DNA of 18,093 bases, taken from Desulfovibrio sp. GTDB taxonomy: Bacteria > Desulfobacterota > Desulfovibrionia > Desulfovibrionales > Desulfovibrionaceae. Below the pieces are notes generated by a model, which worked only from the letters and a program-made list of their open reading frames with translations, was not told the origin of the DNA and did no database searches. Position 1 is the stretch's first letter. Each line of letters starts with the position of its first letter. The translations under genes were made by a program, and so were the position numbers. The DNA is taken from contig JAITEY010000024.1 in assembly GCA_031281815.1 (NCBI GenBank), forward strand, positions 1-18,093, read 5' to 3'. Positions 7,994-15,357 of this stretch are shown piece by piece.

Positions 7994-8020
7994 GTTCCGG
8001 CAACGTCGACCGGCGGGCGG

Positions 8021-9853
8021 TTATTCCACGGTGACGCTTTTCGCCAGATTGCGGGGCTGATCCACGTCTTTGCCCAGAAAGGCGGCGGCTTTATAGCTGA
8101 ACAACTGCAGGGCCGGCAGCATGAAAAAAGCGCACAAGGGCCCCCATGCCTCGGGCAGCAGCCAGCTTTCGCCCACGCGCAGTTCCATGCCGTCTTTGGG
8201 CGGGTTGGTCAGGGCGACGACGGGGCCCTTGCGCGCCGCCACTTCTTCCAGGTTGGACATGGTCTTGGCGAAATGCGCGTCGTACGGCATGAGGAAAAAC
8301 GAGGGGAAGCACGGGTCAATCAGGGCGATGGGGCCGTGTTTCATTTCTCCCGACGCATAGCCCTCGGCATGGATGTAGGAAAGTTCCTTGACCTTGAGCG
8401 CGCCCTCCAGGGCCAGAGGGAACGATTGCCCGCGCCCGAGGAAAAACATGCTCTTGCAGGCGGCAAAACGCGCGGCCAGACCGGCGGCTTCGGATTCAAG
8501 GGTGGGGAGCAGGCCCGTAAGCCGGGCCGGGATATCCGACAGCTCGGCCAAGGCCCGCGCCGTGATTTCCCTGTCGAGCGATCCCCGTTTCCGGCCCCAG
8601 TACAGGGCGGTGAGCATGAGTACGGTCATTTGCGCGGTCATGGCTTTGGTGGACGCCACGCTGATCTCCGGACCGGCCTGGGTGAGCACGACGGCATCCG
8701 CTTCGCGTGCGATGGAAGAGCCGATGACGTTGCAGATGCCCAGGGTCGCGATGCCTTGCTCCTTGACCAGACGCAGGGCCGCGAGCGTATCCGCCGTTTC
8801 CCCGGACTGGCTGATGACCAGCAGGCATTCGCCCGGTACCGGCAGGGCATTGCGGTAGCGGAATTCCGAGGCTGTTTCCACTGTGGTCGGTATGCCGGAC
8901 CACCCCTCCATGAGACTCTGCGCCCACAGCCCGGCATGCCACGAGGTGCCGCAGGCCGCGATGCGCAGGCGGGAAGGCACGGGAAACCCCTCAAGCTCCG
9001 GCATGCGGACGGCATTGCGCTTCGTGTCCGCCCTGCCTGCGATGCAGTCGGCCACAACGCGCGGCTGCTCAAAAATTTCCTTGAGCATGAAGTGCTTGTA
9101 GCCGCCTTTCTGCGCCGCCTGCAAATCCCATTCAATACGGGTGAGCGTTTTCGGCACGGGCTTCAGGTCGGCCATGGAGAACACTTCGGCGCGCAGCGGC
9201 GTGATGCGCGCTATTTCGCCGTCTTCAAGGAAAACAACATCCCTGGTATACGGCAGAAAGGCGGGAATATCCGAGGCCGCGAAATGTTCGCCTGCGCCCG
9301 CTCCTATAAGCAGGGGCGCCGAATGCCTCGCCGCGTAAATCGTATCGGGTTCTTCGGTGGAGAGCAGGGCAACAGCATAGGTGCCGCTCGCTTTTTCCAG
9401 GGCGGCGGCAAAGGCCCGGAGCAGGGACAGACCCCCGGCCTGCTCGTCCGCGATGAGGTTGGCCAGCACTTCGGTGTCCGTTTCCGAGAAAAAAAGATAG
9501 CCCTTGTCCAGCAGGAAATCTTTCCATTCCCGGTAATTTTCGATGATGCCGTTGTGCACGATTGCCAGATTGCGCGTGAAGGACACATGGGGATGGGCGT
9601 TGTTTTCCGTCGGCGCGCCGTGCGTTGCCCAGCGGGTATGACCCAAACCTGCCGTTGCCAGCGAGATATCCATATCCGCAAGTTTGTCTTCCAGATTGTT
9701 GAGCTTGCCTTCCGCCCGGATCACCTGCAGTTCCCGGTTCCGCACGAAACAGACTCCCGAAGAATCGTAGCCCCTGTATTCCAGACGCCGCAGTCCTTCC
9801 ATGATAACGGGAACAGCGGGTCTGTGCCCGGAGTAACCGATGATGCCGCACAT
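8021..9853 (-). CDS. glmS: Glutamine--fructose-6-phosphate aminotransferase (isomerizing)
   Basis: A 610-residue glucosamine-6-phosphate synthase that supplies amino sugars for peptidoglycan and lipopolysaccharide. The N-terminal class II glutamine amidotransferase domain has the catalytic Cys2 exposed after Met removal (MCGIIGYSG), HTRWATHG (72-79) and HNGIIENY (100-107). Two SIS sugar-isomerase domains follow, with ACGTSWHAG, SQSGETADT, SVASTKAMT and EGYASGEMKHGPIAL, and the protein ends in the family's DQPRNLAKSVTVE tail. The frame opens 27 bases further upstream, but the start at 9853 was chosen because Cys must be residue 2 and a GGGGAG lies 7 bases before it. Length equals the E. coli enzyme within one or two residues. 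It is divergent from the gene at 9991. No glmS ribozyme-like leader was recognised. Confidence 0.97.
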   Translation of the reverse strand: MCGIIGYSGHRPAVPVIMEGLRRLEYRGYDSSGVCFVRNRELQVIRAEGKLNNLEDKLADMDISLATAGLGHTRWATHGAPTENNAHPHVSFTRNLAIVHNGIIENYREWKDFLLDKGYLFFSETDTEVLANLIADEQAGGLSLLRAFAAALEKASGTYAVALLSTEEPDTIYAARHSAPLLIGAGAGEHFAASDIPAFLPYTRDVVFLEDGEIARITPLRAEVFSMADLKPVPKTLTRIEWDLQAAQKGGYKHFMLKEIFEQPRVVADCIAGRADTKRNAVRMPELEGFPVPSRLRIAACGTSWHAGLWAQSLMEGWSGIPTTVETASEFRYRNALPVPGECLLVISQSGETADTLAALRLVKEQGIATLGICNVIGSSIAREADAVVLTQAGPEISVASTKAMTAQMTVLMLTALYWGRKRGSLDREITARALAELSDIPARLTGLLPTLESEAAGLAARFAACKSMFFLGRGQSFPLALEGALKVKELSYIHAEGYASGEMKHGPIALIDPCFPSFFLMPYDAHFAKTMSNLEEVAARKGPVVALTNPPKDGMELRVGESWLLPEAWGPLCAFFMLPALQLFSYKAAAFLGKDVDQPRNLAKSVTVE

Positions 9854-9990
9854 ACTGTTTCTCCCCGGAACATGCCGCACGCGGGACCGCCTTTGCCCGC
9901 GGATCCCTGCGGCTCTAGATTTACTCTTGATTTTTTTGCCGAATACCCGTAAGTGGAAAGAAAAGCAAGTCGTAAGCCCGGGGGGTTATG

Positions 9991-10413
9991 ATGCCTCAGG
10001 TAGCAGCCAGGATAAACAGCGATCAGGAACGGTGGCTGAAAGATTATTTCCGCACCAAAAGTGCAGGAGCGGAATTTATATTGCCTTGGGCCGTGGATAC
10101 CTTTTTCCGCGCCATCATGTCTCTGAAAGGCGCGTTCAGTCCCGCGGAGTTGAAAACCATTGTAGAAGCCCACAAGGATGTCCGCCTGCTGCCGGATACG
10201 ACGCGCGGTACATACCTGCTCCTCAGGGTGCTCGACGCCTGTGAAACAAACAATGTGCATGTGCGGCACGGCGCCGGCAAAAGCGCCCTGGAGGCGAAAA
10301 TCAAACGTCTCGACGACACTCAGGCCGCCGCCCTCATGGTCTGGGCTGCTGCTTTTTGGGTAAGTAAAACGTGTACCGCAGAAACCCTTGACGATTATAT
10401 CCGTATGTACTGA
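9991..10413 (+). CDS. Conserved-looking hypothetical protein, 140 aa
   Basis: I do not recognise this protein. It reads MPQVAARINS near the start and contains AEFILPWAVDTFFRAIM, FSPAELKTIVEAHKDVRLLP and ALEAKIKRLDDTQAAALMVWAAAFW. It appears mainly helical and soluble, with one Trp/Ala-rich amphipathic or partly hydrophobic segment near the C-terminus (about residues 112-124); no Cys motif or signal peptide is obvious. The start is set at 9991 rather than the adjacent ATG at 9988 because a run of six G (9980-9985) then has 5-base spacing. It has its own upstream region, divergent from glmS, and is followed 123 bases later by rubrerythrin, so it is probably not in a tight operon. Coding is supported by the strong ribosome-binding site, a full open frame and a stop before an AT-rich gap. 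Confidence 0.75.
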   Translation: MPQVAARINSDQERWLKDYFRTKSAGAEFILPWAVDTFFRAIMSLKGAFSPAELKTIVEAHKDVRLLPDTTRGTYLLLRVLDACETNNVHVRHGAGKSALEAKIKRLDDTQAAALMVWAAAFWVSKTCTAETLDDYIRMY

Positions 10414-10536
10414 TTTCCAGTATTTTCTTGTTATTCCACGCCGTTATCCTATTTCCCCTTTACCCCTTTACTTTTTTTCCGCATAAAGTTAAATAGGAAT
10501 CCTTCCTGATAACCTTATCTCCAGGAGAAAATCCTC
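10414..10536 (+). promoter_or_regulatory. AT-rich rubrerythrin upstream region with a palindrome
   Basis: This gap is clearly more AT-rich than its surroundings, as expected for a promoter. Candidate elements are TTTACT (10469-10474) and TTAAAT (10491-10496) at 16-base spacing, both weak matches. Between them and the ribosome-binding site AGGAG (10523-10527) sits a perfect dyad GATAA-CC-TTATC (10508-10519), well placed to act as an operator. It is shorter than a PerR box and differs from it, so the regulator is unknown. Confidence 0.4.
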
Positions 10537-11031
10537 ATGTCCAAGACCAAAGACAATTTGATGGCGGCTTTTGCCGGCGAGTCCCAAGCCAACCGTAAAT
10601 ATCTCGCTTTTGCTAAACAGGCCGACGCGGATGGGTTGCCCCAAGTCGCCAAGCTTTTCAGGGCCGTGGCTGAAGCGGAAACTATTCACGCCCATGCGCA
10701 TTTGCGCAATGCGGGGAAAATCGGCAGCACATTGGAAAACTTGAAAGACGCCGAATCGGGAGAAATCTACGAGTTCTCGAAAATGTACCCGGAAATGATC
10801 AAGGAAGCGGAAAGCGAAAGCGCGACCAAGGAGGCAAAATACTTTTCATATGTTGCCGCCGTGGAAGAGGTGCATTCCAAGTTGTACCGTAAGGCCGTGG
10901 AAGCCGGAGGCAAGCCTGCCGCAACGGACTATTACATCTGCGCCGTTTGCGGGTATACGCACGAAGGTCCGCATGACGCCGACTGTCCCGTATGCGGCGC
11001 CGGCGCCAAGGCTTTCTATAAAGTCGCCTGA
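10537..11031 (+). CDS. rbr: Rubrerythrin (short form)
   Basis: A 164-residue non-haem diiron protein with a C-terminal rubredoxin domain, used by anaerobes to reduce hydrogen peroxide with NAD(P)H-derived electrons. The four-helix bundle has the GESQANRKY motif with E15, the AEAETIHAHAH region with E48-x2-H51, and EEVHSKLY with E110-x2-H113, giving expected diiron ligands. The rubredoxin-like domain has C135-x2-C138 and C150-x2-C153 for one iron; the 11-residue spacing between the pairs is short, as in rubrerythrins. At 164 residues it is shorter than the classical ~191-residue D. vulgaris rubrerythrin and fits the shorter paralogue class. AGGAG lies 9 bases before the ATG. The upstream region is AT-rich with a dyad, suggesting dedicated regulation. 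Confidence 0.95.
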   Translation: MSKTKDNLMAAFAGESQANRKYLAFAKQADADGLPQVAKLFRAVAEAETIHAHAHLRNAGKIGSTLENLKDAESGEIYEFSKMYPEMIKEAESESATKEAKYFSYVAAVEEVHSKLYRKAVEAGGKPAATDYYICAVCGYTHEGPHDADCPVCGAGAKAFYKVA

Positions 11032-11055
11032 GTCGAGCCGAAATAGTTTACTGTG

Positions 11056-11077
11056 CAGGGGGCTTCCAAGCCCCCTG
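11056..11077. terminator. Perfect 10-bp hairpin downstream of rubrerythrin
   Basis: CAGGGGGCTT and AAGCCCCCTG are perfect inverted arms with only 2 bases between them (effectively a 9-bp stem and 4-base loop), 25 bases after the rubrerythrin stop. There is no T-tract on either strand immediately after it. It lies in a convergent gap, so it may act as a bidirectional transcription or exonuclease barrier rather than a standard terminator. Confidence 0.55.
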
Positions 11078-11230
11078 TCGAGTCGGGGCGCCGCTCCAAC
11101 GCCTGGCGGGTCGGGCTGAGCAGCGTGAGCCGATGATTTGCCCAATTTTTTCTTTATCTGCTCGCCCGCATGCCGTTCGGGACGGAAAGGCCCTCGGTTG
11201 ATTCAAAAATTGCCTCAAGTTTCCCCAAAG
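11078..11230. other. Remainder of the rbr/cobA-hemD convergent gap
   Basis: No gene is evident. A loose GGGC/GCCC pairing (11113-11116 with 11140-11143) is followed by AATTTTTT (11144-11151), a weak second terminator candidate for rubrerythrin on the plus strand. No clear terminator was seen for the cobA-hemD transcript. Confidence 0.3.
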
Positions 11231-12814
11231 CTACAACTCTTTCGCAACGGCGTTTACCAGCGCCGGGATGGTGTATTCCCGCGGCATGATGTGGCAGGGC
11301 AGACCCGCTTTTTCCAGGGTAGCGGCCGTTATAGGACCGATGCACGCGAACTTGATTTGCGGGAATCCGCGTAGGATCTCCGCGGATATGAGTTTCAAAA
11401 AATTTTCAACGGTCGAGGAAGAGCCGAAGGTGATGCAGCGGATGACGCCGGATGCCGCTTTTTCCAACACCTCATCCCTGCGTCCTCCCGCAGGCACGGT
11501 GTCGTACAGCGGCAGGACATCCACCCCGGCACAATGCGCGCCCAGGAGTTTCGGCAGGGCATCGCGGGCTTTGAGCGCTCTGGGCAGGAGGATGCGCATA
11601 TCCGCAAGCCGGCCCGCGTAGTGTTTGAGAATCGCGTCGGCCACGCTTTCCGCCACATAGTTTTCCGGCAGCAGGTCGGCTTCCAGTCCGTGCCCGCGCA
11701 GGGCGGCGGCCGTTGCCGGTCCTATGCAGATCAGTTCAATATCGGCCAGAGCGCGGGCGTCGAGACCGGCGCGGCGCAAGCGCTCCCAAAAATATTTTAC
11801 GCCGTTCACGGACGTGAAAATGACCATGCCGTAACGGGCAAGGACGTCCGGCAACGCGAGCTCGGCCGGGGTTTGACCTGAACCGTCCGGAGGGAATTGC
11901 GGGGAACGCGGTTCCCCGGCCGGAAGCGCCGGTGCCGCGCCGGCGGCATCAAGAGGTACGATTGCTATGGTGGGGAACAGTATGACCTCGGCCCCCAGTT
12001 CCTCCAGCATGGCCGCCGTCTCAGACGCCTGTTCCCTGGCCCTGGTCACCACCACGCCCTTGCCGAACAGCGGTCGTTTTTCAAAGCTGTTCAGGGTATC
12101 GCGCAGGCCGGCGGCTCGTCCCACGACAATCAGGGCCGGGGCGGAGAAGGCATGTTCCGCGGCCTCGGCGGGCGCGCGGCCCAAGGTGGTCAGCAGGCTC
12201 CTGTGGCGGGGCGTTGTTCCCCATTGCACCAAGGCCGTCGGCGTGTCCGCGTCCAGGCCGGCCTCTGTAAGCCTGCGGGCGATTTCGGGCAGATTTTTCA
12301 TGCCCATATAAAACACCAGGGTCGCGCCGCTCCGGGCCATGGCATCCCAGTTATGCGCGCTTTCCGCCTTGCCCGGATCTTCGTGGCCGGTGGCGAAAAG
12401 CACCGAGGATGCGCAAGCGCGGTGCGTGAGCGGGATGCCGGCATAGGCCGGGGCGGCGATGCCGCTGGTGACGCCGGGCACCACTTCAAAGTCCACGCCC
12501 GCTGCGACCAGCGCTTCGGCTTCCTCTCCGCCGCGACCGAACATATACGGATCGCCGCCTTTTAATCGGGCAACCAGCTTGCCTTCCTTCGCCTTGCGTA
12601 CCAGGAGGGCGTTGATCTCGCTTTGGGGCATGCTGTGGTCCCCGCCCTGCTTGCCCGCGTAAATCAGCTCCGCATCCGCGCGGGCATAGGCAAGCAGACT
12701 CTCCGACGCAAGGTAATCGTAGACGACGACATCGGCGCGCGCCAAGACATCCCGCCCTTTCAGCGTGAACAGTCCGGGATCTCCGGGACCTGCTCCGATA
12801 AGGCTGACTTTCAT
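11231..12814 (-). CDS. cobA-hemD: Bifunctional uroporphyrinogen-III C-methyltransferase / uroporphyrinogen-III synthase (CobA-HemD fusion)
   Basis: A 527-residue fusion. Residues 1 to ~240 form a SUMT methyltransferase: GAGPGDPGL (7-15), RLKGGDPYMFGRGGEE (83-98) and PGVTSGIAAPAYAGIPLTHR (113-132), binding S-adenosylmethionine and making precorrin-2. Residues ~253-527 form uroporphyrinogen-III synthase (VVVTRAREQ, VIFTSVNGV, ITFGSSSTV, CIGPITAATL). Together they convert hydroxymethylbilane to uroporphyrinogen III and then precorrin-2, feeding sirohaem, cobalamin and, in sulfate reducers, the alternative haem route; such fusions are known from Desulfovibrio. The synthase half has a Pro/Ala-rich insertion of about 30 residues (about 290-320, encoded near 11855-11947), probably a surface loop. 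It starts 4 bases after the iorB stop, so it is the last gene of that operon. A weak AGGG is the only close ribosome-binding site, hence likely translational coupling. Confidence 0.95.
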   Translation of the reverse strand: MKVSLIGAGPGDPGLFTLKGRDVLARADVVVYDYLASESLLAYARADAELIYAGKQGGDHSMPQSEINALLVRKAKEGKLVARLKGGDPYMFGRGGEEAEALVAAGVDFEVVPGVTSGIAAPAYAGIPLTHRACASSVLFATGHEDPGKAESAHNWDAMARSGATLVFYMGMKNLPEIARRLTEAGLDADTPTALVQWGTTPRHRSLLTTLGRAPAEAAEHAFSAPALIVVGRAAGLRDTLNSFEKRPLFGKGVVVTRAREQASETAAMLEELGAEVILFPTIAIVPLDAAGAAPALPAGEPRSPQFPPDGSGQTPAELALPDVLARYGMVIFTSVNGVKYFWERLRRAGLDARALADIELICIGPATAAALRGHGLEADLLPENYVAESVADAILKHYAGRLADMRILLPRALKARDALPKLLGAHCAGVDVLPLYDTVPAGGRRDEVLEKAASGVIRCITFGSSSTVENFLKLISAEILRGFPQIKFACIGPITAATLEKAGLPCHIMPREYTIPALVNAVAKEL

Positions 12815-12818
12815 TTCC

Positions 12819-13436
12819 CTATGCCTGCTCCTGTCGTTCCCGGCAAGGCCCGGCCGCCTCCCTGCCCAGTTCCAGGGCGCGCAGGTTGATCTCGGCGTCC
12901 TTGGGGGGCAGGTGCCTGCGAATGACTTCTCCCAGGATCTCCGGCCCGAACGGCAGAAACCCGGCGGCGCAGGCCGCCCCGAGCAGGGCGGTGTTGCCGC
13001 TGCGCACGACGCCGGCCCGCCGGCCCAAAGCGTCGATGGATAAAAACAGGCTGCTGCCGGCGACCCGCTCGACTGTTTCCCTGACGTCCTCTATGTCCGG
13101 CAACCGCTCACGTCCCATGCTCACGCCGGGAGGCGGGATAAAATCCGTTGCGCAGACCGCCGCGCCGCCCGGCGCGAGGTACGGTACGGCGCGCATGCTT
13201 TCCAGGGCTTCAAAGCCCAGCACAAGGTCCGCTTCGCCGGGGCGGATGGTCGGACTTCGAAAACCGCCCAGCAGCACCGTGGATTCCACAATGCCTCCGC
13301 GTTGGGCCATGCCGTGAATCTCGCCTGAAACCACCTCCAGCCCATAGGCGACAGCCGCACGGGCCAACAGGGTCGTGGCCGTCAGGGTGCCCTGACCACC
13401 TACGCCCGTCAGGTAAATACGCAACGTGAGGTTCAT
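12819..13436 (-). CDS. iorB: Indolepyruvate:ferredoxin oxidoreductase, beta subunit
   Basis: A 205-residue subunit with the pyruvate-ferredoxin-oxidoreductase gamma-type fold: GVGGQGT (11-17) and SGEIHGMAQRGG (37-48) are the family's most conserved stretches. With IorA it decarboxylates indolepyruvate and other aryl-pyruvates, products of aromatic amino-acid transamination, to aryl-acetyl-CoA while reducing ferredoxin, in the cytoplasm. Its start overlaps the iorA stop by 4 bases (ATGA at 13436-13433), a classic sign of translational coupling and stoichiometric production. It ends 4 bases before cobA-hemD. Length is normal for IorB. Confidence 0.93.
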   Translation of the reverse strand: MNLTLRIYLTGVGGQGTLTATTLLARAAVAYGLEVVSGEIHGMAQRGGIVESTVLLGGFRSPTIRPGEADLVLGFEALESMRAVPYLAPGGAAVCATDFIPPPGVSMGRERLPDIEDVRETVERVAGSSLFLSIDALGRRAGVVRSGNTALLGAACAAGFLPFGPEILGEVIRRHLPPKDAEINLRALELGREAAGPCRERQEQA

Positions 13437-15274
13437 TGCTCACCCTCCTTGCGCGCCTTGAACGAGGGCGACGCCTGCACGCAGACCATACAGCCCGTAC
13501 ACAAATCGGGATTGACTCCGCATGTTTCTCCCGTGCGGTAAAACGCCGGGCAGGCCAGGGTTTCCAGGCATTCCGCGGCTGCGGCGTCCCGGCGGGCCGC
13601 GTACGCTTTTTGCCCGCGCCTCTTTTTCAGCACCCGGCGGGCATACAGCACACAGGGTTCTTCAACGATAATCACGCGCACGCCCGTTTCGTCCTTCATT
13701 TCCCGCATCAGGGCGAGCAGCCGCTTCTGATTGTACCCGCCCGCCCGCGCAACGCGGGTTACGCCGCAGCCCCGGACTACGCTTTCAATGTCGAGATGCG
13801 TACAGTTCGCGCCGAGTACGTCCTGATCCATTCCGGGGTTCGGTTGATGCCCGGTCATGGCCGTAGTCCCGTTGTCCAGAATGACTACCAGAACAGTGTG
13901 CTTGTTGAATACAGCGTTGACCAGCCCGGTCAGGCCGGAGTGAAAAAAGGTCGAGTCGCCGATGAAGGCGACCACGGGTTTGCCGAAACGGGCAAACCCG
14001 CTCCCGGCCGAGATCGAGGATCCCATGCAAAACAGAAAATCGGCCGTCCGCAAAGGAGGTAAAAGGCCGAGCGTATAACAGCCGATGTCGCTGGAATAGA
14101 CGACTTCGTCGCCGAACACCTTGCGCGCCGCATAAAACGCCGAACGATGGGCGCAACCGGGACAGAGGTTGGGTGGACGTCCCGGCAGGGCCGCAGGCGC
14201 GGGTGCGGCGGGAGCGGCCGCTTTTTCGTCGAGTCCGAGCAGAGACAGCAACGCGCTCCGGACCTGCGGGACGGAATATTCGCCGAAAATTTCCAAAGGT
14301 CCCTGTTTGCCCCTGATTTCCACAGGCAGGGACAAGGTGTGGGCCAACGCCTGCAAAGCACGCTCCACAAGCGGTTCGCCTTCTTCCAGCACGAGCAGGA
14401 CTTTGACCCGGCGCATGAAGTCTTCCAGAGCCTTTACCGGCAAAGGCAGGCTCATGCCGAGTTCGAAAACGCGCGGCTTCCGTTCCGGGTCTACGGCGAG
14501 CAGCGCATCGTGCAGGTAGGCTCGGCTGATGCCGGAAGCAACGACGCCGATGTCGCCTTCCCCGGTCACGCGGTTGAATGGGGACGCTTCTGCCGTATCT
14601 CGTACGCGCTCCAGATTTGCGGCTGCCGCCCTGTGGCGGATGCGGGCGACGGCGGGCACGGGCACGAAACGTCCGGGGTCGCGGGCAAAGGGGACGATCG
14701 GCGCCGGGTCCGGCAAAGGGCCGAACAGCACCGGGCCGCGCAGATGGTTGACTCTGGTGGTGGTGCGCAGCATGACCGGTTGCCCGCTTTCGCGGGCCAG
14801 CAGCAGCGCGGCTCTGGTCATGTCCTTACATTCCTGCGCGGATGCCGGCTCAAAACAGGGCATGCCTGCGAAACGCGCGTACAGGCGGTTGTCCTGCTCG
14901 TTCTGGCTGGAATGGCAGCCGGGATCGTCGGCCGACAGGAGGACCAGCCCGCCCGGCAAGCCGGTGTACGTCATGGTCAGCAGCGGGTCGGCGGCTACGT
15001 TGACGCCGACGTGCTTCATGGTCACAAGGCACAGCGCACCGCTCAGGGCCGCGCCGGCCGCGCATTCCAGCGCGACTTTCTCGTTGACCGAATACTCGAA
15101 GACGAAACGGCCGCTCGCGGCAAGACTCCGAAAGCCGTCGGGAACTTCGGAAGACGGCGTGCCCGGATAACAGGAAACGAAATTGACGCCGGCCTCCAAG
15201 GCGCCGCGCACTACGGCTTCGTTTCCGAGCAGCAGATGCTTCCCGCCGGCGGACCCGAGCAACAGGTGGTTCAT
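13433..15274 (-). CDS. iorA: Indolepyruvate:ferredoxin oxidoreductase, alpha subunit
   Basis: A 613-residue thiamine-diphosphate enzyme subunit. Residues ~12-180 hold the pyrimidine-binding half (SCYPGTPSSEV at 34-44, NEKVALE at 64-70). Residues ~370-530 hold the diphosphate-binding half (CPGCAHR at 371-377, GDSTFFHSG at 439-447, LDNGTTAMTG at 466-475). The C-terminal tail (569-598) is a ferredoxin-like module with cysteines at 569, 575, 585, 592, 595 and 598. Typical IorA proteins have two 4Fe-4S motifs with eight cysteines; here two are missing before C569 and the terminal Cys-Pro after C598 reads ASPS. A Pro/Ala-rich linker (352-365) joins the middle and TPP domains. The start has a strong GGAGGAGG. 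It overlaps iorB by 4 bases. Confidence 0.95.
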   Translation of the reverse strand: MNHLLLGSAGGKHLLLGNEAVVRGALEAGVNFVSCYPGTPSSEVPDGFRSLAASGRFVFEYSVNEKVALECAAGAALSGALCLVTMKHVGVNVAADPLLTMTYTGLPGGLVLLSADDPGCHSSQNEQDNRLYARFAGMPCFEPASAQECKDMTRAALLLARESGQPVMLRTTTRVNHLRGPVLFGPLPDPAPIVPFARDPGRFVPVPAVARIRHRAAAANLERVRDTAEASPFNRVTGEGDIGVVASGISRAYLHDALLAVDPERKPRVFELGMSLPLPVKALEDFMRRVKVLLVLEEGEPLVERALQALAHTLSLPVEIRGKQGPLEIFGEYSVPQVRSALLSLLGLDEKAAAPAAPAPAALPGRPPNLCPGCAHRSAFYAARKVFGDEVVYSSDIGCYTLGLLPPLRTADFLFCMGSSISAGSGFARFGKPVVAFIGDSTFFHSGLTGLVNAVFNKHTVLVVILDNGTTAMTGHQPNPGMDQDVLGANCTHLDIESVVRGCGVTRVARAGGYNQKRLLALMREMKDETGVRVIIVEEPCVLYARRVLKKRRGQKAYAARRDAAAAECLETLACPAFYRTGETCGVNPDLCTGCMVCVQASPSFKARKEGEQ

Positions 15275-15357
15275 AAGCCTCCTCCGGCGCTGCGAACCAT
15301 GAAAGGTATGCTCCGACCGGGGCGGGACGGAGCCTCGTCGACTGCGCGCCGTCTTGT

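Noticed and set aside
6528..8003. A 491-codon minus-strand frame covering the MFS gene in another phase
   Set aside because: The MFS frame has coherent membrane helices; this frame is Arg/Gly-rich noise. It is useful only because it displays the start-region repeat as similar peptides.
7848..8060. A short frame ending in STVTLFARLRG
   Set aside because: The end is simply the antisense of the conserved GlmS C-terminus.
8273..9952. A 559-codon plus-strand frame opposite glmS
   Set aside because: It is the complement of a textbook GlmS and has no domain of its own.
9854..9990. Promoter search in the divergent glmS/hypothetical gap
   Set aside because: TTGATT (9927-9932) with a weak -10 on the plus strand and poor minus-strand pairs do not rise above background.
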